A stretch of 52,149 nt of DNA, taken from positions 1 through 52,149 of the forward strand of contig CAILWW010000067.1 in NCBI GenBank assembly GCA_903838035.1, read 5' to 3'. Below are positions 33,985-41,405 of this stretch, piece after piece. The first letter of the stretch is position 1; the number at the start of each line of letters is the position of its first letter. The notes beneath the pieces are model-generated. The model did no database searches. It saw only the letters and a program-made list of their open reading frames with translations, and was not told the DNA's origin. Both the position numbers and the translations under genes were made by a program. Source of the stretch: an uncultured Actinomycetes bacterium. GTDB taxonomy: Bacteria > Actinomycetota > Actinomycetes > Nanopelagicales > Nanopelagicaceae.

Positions 33985-34791
33985 GTGAGCACTTCGCCAA
34001 TTTCGCCAGATTCCCCCATAGGAATCTTTGATTCCGGCGTCGGTGGATTGACAGTTGCCCGTGCAATCATCGACCAACTTCCGCAGGAATCTATTATTTA
34101 TATTGGCGATACTGCACATGGGCCATACGGACCACGGCCGCTTGCCGAAGTACGAGAATTCGCGCTCGAGATAATGGATCAACTCGTTGCTGCCGGTGTT
34201 AAGGCAATCGTCATTGCCTGTAACACCGCCAGCTCTGCCATGTTGCGCGATGCGCGCGAACGATATTCGATTCCAGTCATTGAAGTGATCCAGCCCGCTG
34301 TTCGGCGCGCAGTTTCGGCTACTCGAAGCGGAAAAGTTGGAGTAATTGGGACGCAAGCAACAGTTGATTCGGGTGCGTACAACGATGCCTTTGCCGCCGC
34401 CCCGCAACTTGCTATCTCTAGTTATGCCTGCCCGAAGTTTGTGGAATTTGTGGAACGTGGAGAGACATCGGGACCAGCGATCACCGCTATTGCGAAAGAA
34501 TATTTAGCTCCGCTGATCAAAGCCGATATAGATACTTTGGTGTTGGGCTGCACCCACTATCCGTTGCTCACTGGCGTCATCTCTTATGTAATGGGTAACG
34601 ATGTCACGCTTATCTCCAGCGCGGAGGAGACCGCCAAAGACCTCTATCGAGTTTTGGCCGAGAAAGATTTGCTTCGCACTCAAGGTGCTCCGAGCTACCG
34701 ATTTATTTCAACCGGGGAGAGTTCAACCTTCCAAACTTTAGCTCGTAGGTTCTTGGGGCCAGAAGTCACTCACGTTGAAACATCACTTTAA
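33985..34791 (+). CDS. murI: glutamate racemase
   Basis: A 268-residue cofactor-independent racemase providing D-glutamate for peptidoglycan. The substrate motif [17 protein letters not shown] is near the N-terminus; the two catalytic cysteines lie in [10 protein letters not shown] and LGCTHYP. An in-frame ATG at 33907 lies inside DUF2017, and the residues it would add do not resemble the family; GTG at 33985 follows a -10 box by 6 nt and gives the usual N-terminus. The last bases run close to rph, which starts 41 nt later. Confidence 0.94.
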   Translation: MSTSPISPDSPIGIFDSGVGGLTVARAIIDQLPQESIIYIGDTAHGPYGPRPLAEVREFALEIMDQLVAAGVKAIVIACNTASSAMLRDARERYSIPVIEVIQPAVRRAVSATRSGKVGVIGTQATVDSGAYNDAFAAAPQLAISSYACPKFVEFVERGETSGPAITAIAKEYLAPLIKADIDTLVLGCTHYPLLTGVISYVMGNDVTLISSAEETAKDLYRVLAEKDLLRTQGAPSYRFISTGESSTFQTLARRFLGPEVTHVETSL

Positions 34792-34831
34792 CCTTCCAAA
34801 AATCGAAAGATCAATCACTGAAAGGTCGCTC

Positions 34832-35563
34832 ATGAGCACTGCACGAATCGATGGCCGGACCGAAGCGCAATTACGCGAGATCAAATTTACCCGCCACTGG
34901 CTCAGCAATGCCGAGGGGTCGACGCTGGTCGAGTTCGGTAACACCCGCGTTCTTTGCGTTGCCTCATTTACCCCAGGTGTTCCGCGTTGGATGGCCGGTA
35001 GCGGCAAGGGTTGGGTGACATCGGAATATTCCATGCTTCCTCGTGCAACACATACTCGCTCTGATCGCGAGAGCGTAAAAGGTAAGTTGGGTGGACGTAC
35101 CCAGGAGATTTCACGACTTGTTGGACGCTCACTTCGCGCAGTTGTGGATATGCAAGCGCTCGGTGAGAACACCATTGTTCTCGATTGCGATGTGCTTCAA
35201 GCTGATGGTGGAACTCGCACCGCAGCCATCACCGGGGCATATGTGGCGCTAGTTGATGCAATTGCATGGGCAAAGCGCGAGGGGCATATTCCGGCATCGC
35301 GTAACCCAATTACCCAAGGCGTCTCGGCAGTAAGCGTCGGCATTATTGGTGGTACACCTATGTTGGACCTTTGTTATCACGAGGATGTTGATGCCGATAC
35401 CGATATGAACATTGTCTGCACCGCAGATGGTAATTTCGTTGAAGTACAAGGCACTGCCGAAGGTAAGCCATTTGATCGCGCCTTGCTTAATCAACTTCTC
35501 GACCTTGGTACCGCTGGTTGCGCTGAACTTTCTCGGCTACAACATCAAGCACTTGCACTGTAA
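34832..35563 (+). CDS. rph: ribonuclease PH
   Basis: A 243-residue phosphorolytic 3' exoribonuclease that trims tRNA precursors. The N-terminus with [16 protein letters not shown], the [23 protein letters not shown] region (arginines for phosphate binding), [19 protein letters not shown] and [15 protein letters not shown] are all present, each read in part. ATG at 34832 is preceded by AAAGG at 8 nt. It follows murI and precedes rdgB by 3 nt, a common actinobacterial order. Confidence 0.96.
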   Translation: MSTARIDGRTEAQLREIKFTRHWLSNAEGSTLVEFGNTRVLCVASFTPGVPRWMAGSGKGWVTSEYSMLPRATHTRSDRESVKGKLGGRTQEISRLVGRSLRAVVDMQALGENTIVLDCDVLQADGGTRTAAITGAYVALVDAIAWAKREGHIPASRNPITQGVSAVSVGIIGGTPMLDLCYHEDVDADTDMNIVCTADGNFVEVQGTAEGKPFDRALLNQLLDLGTAGCAELSRLQHQALAL

Positions 35564-35566
35564 TTT

Positions 35567-36187
35567 ATGAGCGCTTCGATAGTTCTTGCTACTCGCAATC
35601 AAGGAAAAATTAAAGAGTTTGAACGCCTACTGGCAGAACATATTCAGGGAGTTCGAGTACTTGGTCTGGCCGACTTTCCAGAAATGCCTGATGTGGAGGA
35701 GACCGGTAGTACATTTATTGAGAATTCACTTCTCAAAGCACGCGAGGTAAGCGCTTTCGCCGGTCTCCCAGCGCTGGCAGATGACAGCGGATTATCTGTC
35801 GACTATTTGGATGGCGCGCCAGGAATTTATTCGGCGCGATATTCCGGGGTGCATGGTGATGATCAGGCCAACATCAAGAAATTACTTGCCGAACTAGACG
35901 GAATCCCTGCTGAAAAACGGAGCGCCCACTTCACCTGCAGCGTCGCCTGCGTATTTCCACCCGGAGATCGGCTGCACGGAGAAGAGTTAATTGAAGAGGC
36001 CTACCTACAGGGCAGCATCGTCGCCTTCCCGAGAGGAAGCGCCGGATTCGGCTATGACCCCATCTTCCTGCCCGCCGGATTCGAGCTCACCCTTGGCGAG
36101 TTTGGCCCAGGTGAGAAAGATGCCATCAGTCACCGCGGAAAAGCTATGCGTGCCATCGCGCCGCAAATCTCCGTGCTCCTTGCCTAA
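35567..36187 (+). CDS. rdgB: XTP/dITP diphosphatase (RdgB/HAM1)
   Basis: A 206-residue nucleoside triphosphate pyrophosphatase removing non-canonical purine nucleotides such as XTP and dITP. It has the N-terminal ATRNQGKIKEF motif, the catalytic LADDSGLSVDYLDGAPGIYSARYSG region (two pieces), GYDPIFLP, and a final SHRGKAM. Length is normal. It begins 3 nt after rph and is probably in the same operon. Confidence 0.96.
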   Translation: MSASIVLATRNQGKIKEFERLLAEHIQGVRVLGLADFPEMPDVEETGSTFIENSLLKAREVSAFAGLPALADDSGLSVDYLDGAPGIYSARYSGVHGDDQANIKKLLAELDGIPAEKRSAHFTCSVACVFPPGDRLHGEELIEEAYLQGSIVAFPRGSAGFGYDPIFLPAGFELTLGEFGPGEKDAISHRGKAMRAIAPQISVLLA

Positions 36188-36265
36188 CCTGCCACTGGGG
36201 TATCCTTTCCATGTAAATGTAGGTGCATTTTTCCAGTTTTAGCTAGTTTCAATAAGGAGCGCTAC

Positions 36266-37105
36266 GTGGCCGTAAAGAAAGCAGCAGTTAAGAAAACTGC
36301 TAAGAAAACAGCTGTCAAAAAGACCGCAGCAAAGAAGAGCGCAGCTAAGAAAGCCCCCGCTAAGAAAGCTGTAGCTAAGAAGAACGCCGCTAAGAAGTCA
36401 ACTGCCAAGAAGGTCGTTGCTAAGAAGTCGACTGCCAAGAAGTCCGCTGTTAAAAAGAGCGTGGCTAAGAAGAGCGTTGCCTCGAACTTTGTAGTTCCAC
36501 CAGTTCCAACTTCAGCCTCTCGTTCAACAACTGTTGTCTCATCGACACCAGTAAAGGCTCCAGCACAACCAGCAGCCGCTAAGCCAGCTGCGAAGAAGTC
36601 CTCATCAAATCGTCTTGTTCTTGCAGTCGTAGTTGCTATCGTATTGATCGCCCTCGTTGTAGTTGCTCGCAACTCCTCGACAACAAAGAGCGCATCAAAT
36701 GCTCCAGCAACACCTGCCGCAACTCCCTCTGCCACTACAGCAATGACACCTGCTGCAACCCCAGCAGCATCTGCAGCCGCAACTCCATCCGCTTCTGCAT
36801 CTGCTTCAGCTAGCGCAGCACCTGCTGCCGGCCAAGCAGCCCCAACTGGAATTGTCGCTCACTACACCGCAAAGGGTGCAACCATTTTCTGGGTTGCTGC
36901 ACCAGGCGTTGCCAACTACAACGTGGAGATCAGCTCAAACAATGGGGCTTGGAAGTTAATTTCAACCGTTCCAGCGTCTCAACTCTCACTTGATATCACC
37001 AAGTCTGATACCGCTGGCTGGTCATCATTTAAGGTCTCATCCGTTTATTCGGATGGAACTGTAGTTGCTGGAAAAGTTTTCGGACTTCCTGGCCAATACA
37101 ACTAA
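36266..37105 (+). CDS. membrane protein with N-terminal histone H1-like Lys/Ala repeats and C-terminal FnIII-like domain
   Basis: A 279-residue protein. Residues 3-70 consist of about thirteen KK pairs at a five-residue period (for example KKSAAKKAPAKKAVAKK), as in bacterial histone H1-like proteins such as HctB. A linker (71-115) leads to one TM helix (116-134, LVLAVVVAIVLIALVVVA), then an Ala/Pro/Thr/Ser-rich stretch (138-195), then a beta domain (196-277) that reads as fibronectin type III-like. By the positive-inside rule the Lys-rich part is cytoplasmic and the FnIII-like part outside. The start is GTG with AAGGAG 7 nt upstream. A chromosome or RNA to envelope tether is a plausible role; it is inference. 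Confidence 0.78.
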   Translation: MAVKKAAVKKTAKKTAVKKTAAKKSAAKKAPAKKAVAKKNAAKKSTAKKVVAKKSTAKKSAVKKSVAKKSVASNFVVPPVPTSASRSTTVVSSTPVKAPAQPAAAKPAAKKSSSNRLVLAVVVAIVLIALVVVARNSSTTKSASNAPATPAATPSATTAMTPAATPAASAAATPSASASASASAAPAAGQAAPTGIVAHYTAKGATIFWVAAPGVANYNVEISSNNGAWKLISTVPASQLSLDITKSDTAGWSSFKVSSVYSDGTVVAGKVFGLPGQYN

Positions 37106-38872
37106 TTACTCAGTTACGCCCACTGATTTAAGGGCGTCGACGATGGCAGCGACATAAACATCGCTGCCTTTGTCATTTAAGTGGACGCCATCTGGCGTGA
37201 AGAATTCAGGATGATTGGCAGAGATAGCATTCCAATCGACCAAGACCAAATTAGGGTACTTAGCTGACTCCTCAGCAATTATCTGGTTGTTATCATCTTT
37301 CCAGACGCGGGGCACAGCGGTATTAACCAGAATGATGTGTGGTTGATTCTTGAGCAAATCCAACAGAGTGACGACCGACTCTCGCGTTAAGTGATTGTTA
37401 TTTCCTAAGTCCAAAACCACAGTATTGGTACTAACCTGGCTGATATCGGCTTTAACGACATCGGTAAGCTCTTGGATCTGTCTACCAACGCGGGCATTTA
37501 TGAGTGCAAGTGGATACTGTTGCGATAATTTTATCTTTGAGCCAAGGATAATGGAATCCCCAGTGAGCCAAATTCCCTTTAGCCTCTGATTAGGCTGTGC
37601 GGAGGAGGTGGTGATCTCCTCCTTCAAAATTTTTGGTGCTCGAGCATCTCGATATAGCGCAGTTGCAGTTGCGCTTCCAGAAATTGTTAGGATTAAAAGA
37701 GAAGTTATAACTAAGAAAATTCGCTGATTTTTACGTATTGCTACTGCACGATATTTCATTCCACGTAACCAGTTTTGGATTATTCCTCGCCGGAATGGAA
37801 TTTCAATATATCGCATTGAAATATCTGAAAGGGCAAATACTAAAAGCACTCGTGCGAGATTTAACGCAAGCAGCGAACTGCTGGCCAGGTCAACACTGGG
37901 ACGCGAAATTTGGAAAATGACCCAGTGCCAGAGATAAATTCCGTAGGAGCGCTGACCAATCCAGAGGAGCAGTCGGTTACGAAAGAAGTGTGCAATGCGA
38001 GAGGCAGGATGGACGATCGAAGTGAGCGTGGCGCAAGCAAATACCGCTGCAAGTGGGAATGCGATTCGATAGAGCGTTGCGTTTGACTCGGTGACTACAA
38101 AAAATAGAAGAATTAATCCGGCGAGGCCAATTAGCCCAATTCCATCGATGAAATCTTGGGCACGTTGCGAGATTTGCGGAGAGAGGTTGCGGGGAATCCA
38201 ACTCACTGCAAGTGCGGAGCCTAGGAAGAGTCCTAAACTGTGGGTATCGGAACCGAAGTAAACATGGCTAATAGATCCAGCTGATGCCTTATCCGAATTG
38301 ACAGAGAAGATAAAGAGCGCTGCGCCTGAGATAAAAGAAATTGCTAAGGCAACTGGAGCAATTCTTGATTTACCAAGATATCTCCAAATCAGATAGAGAA
38401 TGATGGGCCAAATTAAATAGAACTGTGCCTCGACGGCCAAGGACCAGGTATGTTGCAAAAGCGGGGGACGTCCTACCGCTTGAAAGTAATCTTGATGAAG
38501 CGCGACCAGTCGCCAGTTATTGGTACCTGTAAATACATAAGGTAAATCAGAGAGAAAGCGATGTATGGCATCTGGTGCCAGTGCTGCGATGAAGAGCGTG
38601 CTTCCTAAGGCAAGAAATAGGAGTGCGGGGAAGAGTCTGCGTACTCGTGCCAGATAAAATTGTCGAAGATCTAACGCATTTCTAGTTTCAATAGAATCCA
38701 AAATAAGTCGCGTAATTACATATCCGGAGATGGCAAAAAATAAATCAACACCGAGAAAGCCACCGGGAATCCATGTGAGTCCAAGGTGAAAGAGTAGAAC
38801 AGCGATTACAGCAAGCGCGCGAAGTCCATCTATCGGCGCTATATGTTCTTTAGCGGTGAATTGTGACTTCAC
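37106..38872 (-). CDS. OatA-type O-acyltransferase with C-terminal SGNH domain
   Basis: A 588-residue protein. Residues about 1-375 form an acyltransferase family 3 membrane domain with some ten TM segments (IDGLRALAVIAVLLFHLG start; GFLGVDLFFAISGYV). Residues about 405-588 form an extracytoplasmic SGNH/GDSL esterase-like domain with GDSIILGS and the DGVHLND catalytic Asp/His pair. OatA and its relatives transfer acetyl groups to peptidoglycan or surface glycans. The GTG start overlaps the stop of the coiled-coil gene by 4 nt, so the two are one operon. It abuts the convergent Lys-rich membrane protein gene with no gap. Confidence 0.88.
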   Translation of the reverse strand: MKSQFTAKEHIAPIDGLRALAVIAVLLFHLGLTWIPGGFLGVDLFFAISGYVITRLILDSIETRNALDLRQFYLARVRRLFPALLFLALGSTLFIAALAPDAIHRFLSDLPYVFTGTNNWRLVALHQDYFQAVGRPPLLQHTWSLAVEAQFYLIWPIILYLIWRYLGKSRIAPVALAISFISGAALFIFSVNSDKASAGSISHVYFGSDTHSLGLFLGSALAVSWIPRNLSPQISQRAQDFIDGIGLIGLAGLILLFFVVTESNATLYRIAFPLAAVFACATLTSIVHPASRIAHFFRNRLLLWIGQRSYGIYLWHWVIFQISRPSVDLASSSLLALNLARVLLVFALSDISMRYIEIPFRRGIIQNWLRGMKYRAVAIRKNQRIFLVITSLLILTISGSATATALYRDARAPKILKEEITTSSAQPNQRLKGIWLTGDSIILGSKIKLSQQYPLALINARVGRQIQELTDVVKADISQVSTNTVVLDLGNNNHLTRESVVTLLDLLKNQPHIILVNTAVPRVWKDDNNQIIAEESAKYPNLVLVDWNAISANHPEFFTPDGVHLNDKGSDVYVAAIVDALKSVGVTE

Positions 38873-39729
38873 TTTCTTTTCTTAGGAGCGCTCTTCTTTA
38901 CCGGCTTCTTGGTCGGAGCCTTCTTCGCCGCCGGCTTCTTCGCTACAACTCGCTTACGAATTGGTGCTTCTGGAATATCTGCTTCTACTTCGCCCTTTTC
39001 AACACGAGCTATATCGGCGCCGCGGGTGAAGGCTTTAGTGCGAGGGCGATTATCTGGAGTGAGATTGCTGTCGATATCGCCTTGAAGTCCAGCTAGGCGT
39101 TCGAAGGCGCCTTGTAGGCGAGCGCGAGATTGTGAGATGGCAGATTCTGCTTGTGCCAAAGATTGAGTCTGAATGCGATAGAGGCGCTCAGATTCCGAGA
39201 TCGCAGTTGTGAGCCAGGTTCGGAAGTTTGAAATTTCAGCTGTTGCATCGGTAATAATGCGTTGGCCCTCTTGCTTAGCACTATTGAGGATGAGCGCAGC
39301 TTCCCGCTTCTTAGAATTAAGCAAGGTTTCTACCGCCGCTTCGGCCTCAGAGCGAATTGCTGCGGCTTCGGATTCTGCGGCCTGCAAATATTTACGTCCG
39401 CGAGATTCGGCACCTGAGAGAACAGCCTTCGCCTTCTCTTCTGCTGCTTCTAAAGTGGCGCGAGCTTGTGATGTGCTCTCAGAGATGGCGCGCGATGCCT
39501 GAGCTACTGCACGGGACTCGCGTTGTTGCGCGGTCTTAATAATGGTCATCGCAGTTTCAGTTGCAAGAATTTCAAACTCTTCTTTAGAGAGGCTAGTGAT
39601 GTCGCGACGTGAGCGAAGGTCGGCAAGTTGTGCTTCGAGTTGGCGGATACGATCAAGCGCATTGGTTGAAGGAGCTTGTTCTTCTTCGCCCTTAAAGCCC
39701 ACCCATGAGAGGAAATTCTTCTCAGCCAT
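38869..39729 (-). CDS. coiled-coil protein with Lys/Ala-rich C-terminal tail
   Basis: A 286-residue soluble protein. After a short head (1-20), residues about 22-215 are almost continuous helix rich in Ala, Glu, Arg and Gln, predicted as coiled coil; the region about 90-165 has the DivIVA-like ATLEAAEEKAKAVLSGAESRG style of heptads. Residues 256-286 form a Lys/Ala/Pro tail with five KK pairs (KKPAAKKAPTKKPVKKSAPKK in pieces). ATG at 39729 has AAGGAG 8 nt upstream; longer readings are unsupported. The link to a cell wall acyltransferase suggests a wall-growth or polar scaffold role with a nucleic acid- or membrane-binding tail (inference). Confidence 0.75.
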   Translation of the reverse strand: MAEKNFLSWVGFKGEEEQAPSTNALDRIRQLEAQLADLRSRRDITSLSKEEFEILATETAMTIIKTAQQRESRAVAQASRAISESTSQARATLEAAEEKAKAVLSGAESRGRKYLQAAESEAAAIRSEAEAAVETLLNSKKREAALILNSAKQEGQRIITDATAEISNFRTWLTTAISESERLYRIQTQSLAQAESAISQSRARLQGAFERLAGLQGDIDSNLTPDNRPRTKAFTRGADIARVEKGEVEADIPEAPIRKRVVAKKPAAKKAPTKKPVKKSAPKKRK

Positions 39730-39784
39730 AACATCTACTCCTTGAGCCATAAAGTGGCGGTCCCGCCACAGGCTGGCAATTCTA

Positions 39785-39790
39785 TAGGCT
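39785..39790 (+). promoter_or_regulatory. -10 box TAGGCT, leaderless start of the GNAT gene
   Basis: TAGGCT is 6 nt before the ATG at 39797. No ribosome binding site is present. It lies in the 67-nt gap shared with the divergent coiled-coil gene. Confidence 0.42.
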
Positions 39791-39796
39791 TGGTGA

Positions 39797-40492
39797 ATGG
39801 AGCAGACAACCTCGTATGAGACCGCTATGCAGTGGGCGCGCGAGCTGGGTTTGGCTCCGGCGGTAGCGCACGCTTGGTTTCCCGAGGCAAAATTCACCAG
39901 CGCCCAGAAGAGTGAAAATTCACTCTCCCTCACCCGTGATGGTGAAGGCTCTTACGGAATAGGCCTTGGTCCAAATCCGTGGATTAATCCGGCCTGGCAG
40001 AAGTTCTCACTGCCTAAAGATTTTCCGCGCGAGCAGACTGATCATTTCACTCTGCAAGGTCAGTGGGCGGCTTATTCCATCGCACCACAAGCGATTACCC
40101 ATCTCAAACCAATTGAAATCCTCCCAGGGGAGCGCGATTTCGAAATTGAAAATTTCCTCAAAGCCCATGCTCCTGAGTCATCAGTTTTTCCTGGAAACCA
40201 GGAGATTCACTGGTGGTGCGCAATTCTTTCGGAAGCGAATGAAATCCAAGGGGTCGCTGCTATTACTCAATGGGAGTCAGGTGCTTATCTACTCTCATCA
40301 GTAGCAGTTGATTCTGCTTTACGGCAGGCAGGAATCGGCACCAAATTAATGGAGAGTGTTATCGCATCGGCTTTCAACCATGGAATAAGTGAGTTAATAC
40401 TTGCGGTCTTCTCCAAGAATATTGCCGCACGTAGGCTTTATGAAAAGTCGGGATTTACGCTACTGGGTGACTTTAATTATTTCGAACGCTGA
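39797..40492 (+). CDS. GNAT family N-acetyltransferase
   Basis: A 231-residue protein. The acetyltransferase domain occupies the C-terminal half: LLSSVAVDSALRQAGIGTKLMESVIASAF (V-D/R-x-x-G-I/G-T/A acetyl-CoA loop) and NIAARRLYEKSGFTLLGDF. The N-terminal 100 residues form a separate domain of unknown type that may define the substrate. ATG at 39797 is supported by a -10 box at 6 nt; an ATG at 39830 is possible. The substrate is unknown. Confidence 0.85.
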   Translation: MEQTTSYETAMQWARELGLAPAVAHAWFPEAKFTSAQKSENSLSLTRDGEGSYGIGLGPNPWINPAWQKFSLPKDFPREQTDHFTLQGQWAAYSIAPQAITHLKPIEILPGERDFEIENFLKAHAPESSVFPGNQEIHWWCAILSEANEIQGVAAITQWESGAYLLSSVAVDSALRQAGIGTKLMESVIASAFNHGISELILAVFSKNIAARRLYEKSGFTLLGDFNYFER

Positions 40493-40504
40493 GTGCTGGC
40501 ACTC
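40491..40504. repeat. inverted repeat GAGTGC-TG-GCACTC
   Basis: A perfect 6+6 inverted repeat begins within the stop codon of the GNAT gene. It has no T run after it, so it is not a typical terminator. The half-sites recall the CIRCE element, but the orientation and spacing are wrong for HrcA binding. Confidence 0.4.
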
Positions 40505-40551
40505 AAGAGATTAGTTAAAGCCATTTTTATCGCAAAATCGCGAGTACCGTG

Positions 40552-40573
40552 CGCTTAAGCGAGGAATTCCTCG
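40552..40573. promoter_or_regulatory. two adjoining palindromes upstream of the cytochrome b operon
   Basis: CGCTTAAGCG (40552-40561) overlaps by two bases with CGAGGAATTCCTCG (40560-40573); both are perfect palindromes. They lie 27-48 nt before the ATG at 40600, between it and a possible -10 box TACCGT at 40545-40550. This is a good place for an operator or a 5' UTR hairpin. Confidence 0.45.
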
Positions 40574-40599
40574 TACATCTCTAGCAACGGAGAAGCGAG

Positions 40600-40785
40600 A
40601 TGCAATTAGCACTCATCAACCTCAATCATCCAGCCCACTATTTTTCATTTGGGCCTTTCGCTATATCTGGCGGCAACTTAGCAATCATCATTGCGATGTG
40701 CGTGATATTTATCGCAGCACTCTTTATACCGTTTCCACACTCTAACAATTTTTCGCAAGATGATAAGAAGGAGGATCGCAAATGA
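40600..40785 (+). CDS. small single-pass membrane protein of the cytochrome b operon
   Basis: A 61-residue protein with one TM segment (about 23-44, GGNLAIIIAMCVIFIAALFIPF) and a charged, Lys/Asp-rich C-terminal tail (FSQDDKKEDRK). It is followed by the cytochrome b gene with a 4-nt ATGA overlap, so the two are translated together. A small subunit of the complex is likely from its position; compare the single-helix subunits of bc1 and b6f complexes. GGAGAAG lies just upstream of the ATG. I recognise no family. Confidence 0.68.
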   Translation: MQLALINLNHPAHYFSFGPFAISGGNLAIIIAMCVIFIAALFIPFPHSNNFSQDDKKEDRK

Positions 40786-41405
40786 GCAGCCAAAGCTGGA
40801 CTGGTCGCGCACGCAGAGCGACCCTCGAAAAATTTAAGCCCGAAGATCTCCTTCCCGAAGAGCAACCCGCATATGTTGCATCGTGGGTCTATGTATTTGG
40901 CGTAGCAACAATCGCGGCGCTGGTAATGCTTATTGCCTCTGGTCTTGTGCTTACGCTCAATGGACCTGCTTGGTGGCACACCTCAAGTGTTGGTCACTAT
41001 GTGAACTCGGTTCACTTATGGAGCGTTGAACTCTTCTTCGTCTTTATGGTCGTTCACCTTTGGGGAAAGTTCTGGATGGCAGCTTGGCGCGGACGTCGCC
41101 TCGCCACCTGGATCACTGGCGTCGTGGCATTCATGGCTTCGATCATGACTGCATTTACTGGCTATCTCATTCAGACCAACTTTGATTCACAATGGATTGC
41201 CAGCGAAGCAAAAGATGGCTTTAACTCCATGGGCATAGGCGCATATTTCAATGCCCTTAATACCGGCCAAGCAATCTTGCTTCACGTTTCCCTCTTGCCA
41301 CTTGCCCTCGGTGGAATCGTTGCCTGGCACATCATCTTGGTACGCAGAAAAGGCGTTGTTCCTCCCATCGATAACGATGTCACCATTGAAGGGAGTTCCA
41401 AGTGA
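40782..41405 (+). CDS. cytochrome b N-terminal domain protein (b6-like)
   Basis: A 207-residue integral membrane protein with four TM helices, equal to the N-terminal half of cytochrome b. The haem ligands are visible: His78 and His92 in helix B (VHLWSVELFFVFMVVHLW; 13 residues between) and His168 and His183 in helix D (LLHVSLLPLALGGIVAWH; 14 between, the spacing of b6-type proteins). The glycine/aromatic helix pattern fits two b haems. The next gene overlaps by 4 nt (GTGA). No C-terminal cytochrome b half with a quinol site PEWY motif follows; the partner is the 315-residue protein below. Confidence 0.87.
   Translation: MSSQSWTGRARRATLEKFKPEDLLPEEQPAYVASWVYVFGVATIAALVMLIASGLVLTLNGPAWWHTSSVGHYVNSVHLWSVELFFVFMVVHLWGKFWMAAWRGRRLATWITGVVAFMASIMTAFTGYLIQTNFDSQWIASEAKDGFNSMGIGAYFNALNTGQAILLHVSLLPLALGGIVAWHIILVRRKGVVPPIDNDVTIEGSSK

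Noticed and set aside
36266-36480. 15-bp periodic repeat resembling a CRISPR or tandem satellite
   Set aside because: The period follows the five-residue Lys/Ala repeat of an open reading frame with a good ribosome binding site. There are no constant repeats with unique spacers.
36262-36735. Reverse-strand open frame rich in Ala, Phe and Leu opposite the Lys-rich repeat
   Set aside because: It is the antisense of the repeat (AAG codons read as CTT), has no ribosome binding site, and its composition is explained by the forward gene.
39730-39933. Upstream extension of the coiled-coil protein
   Set aside because: It overlaps the divergent GNAT gene, while the ATG at 39729 has AAGGAG at 8 nt.
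40491-40504. CIRCE element (HrcA operator)
   Set aside because: CIRCE is TTAGCACTC-N9-GAGTGCTAA. Here the half-sites are in the opposite order with 2 nt between them, and no chaperone gene follows.
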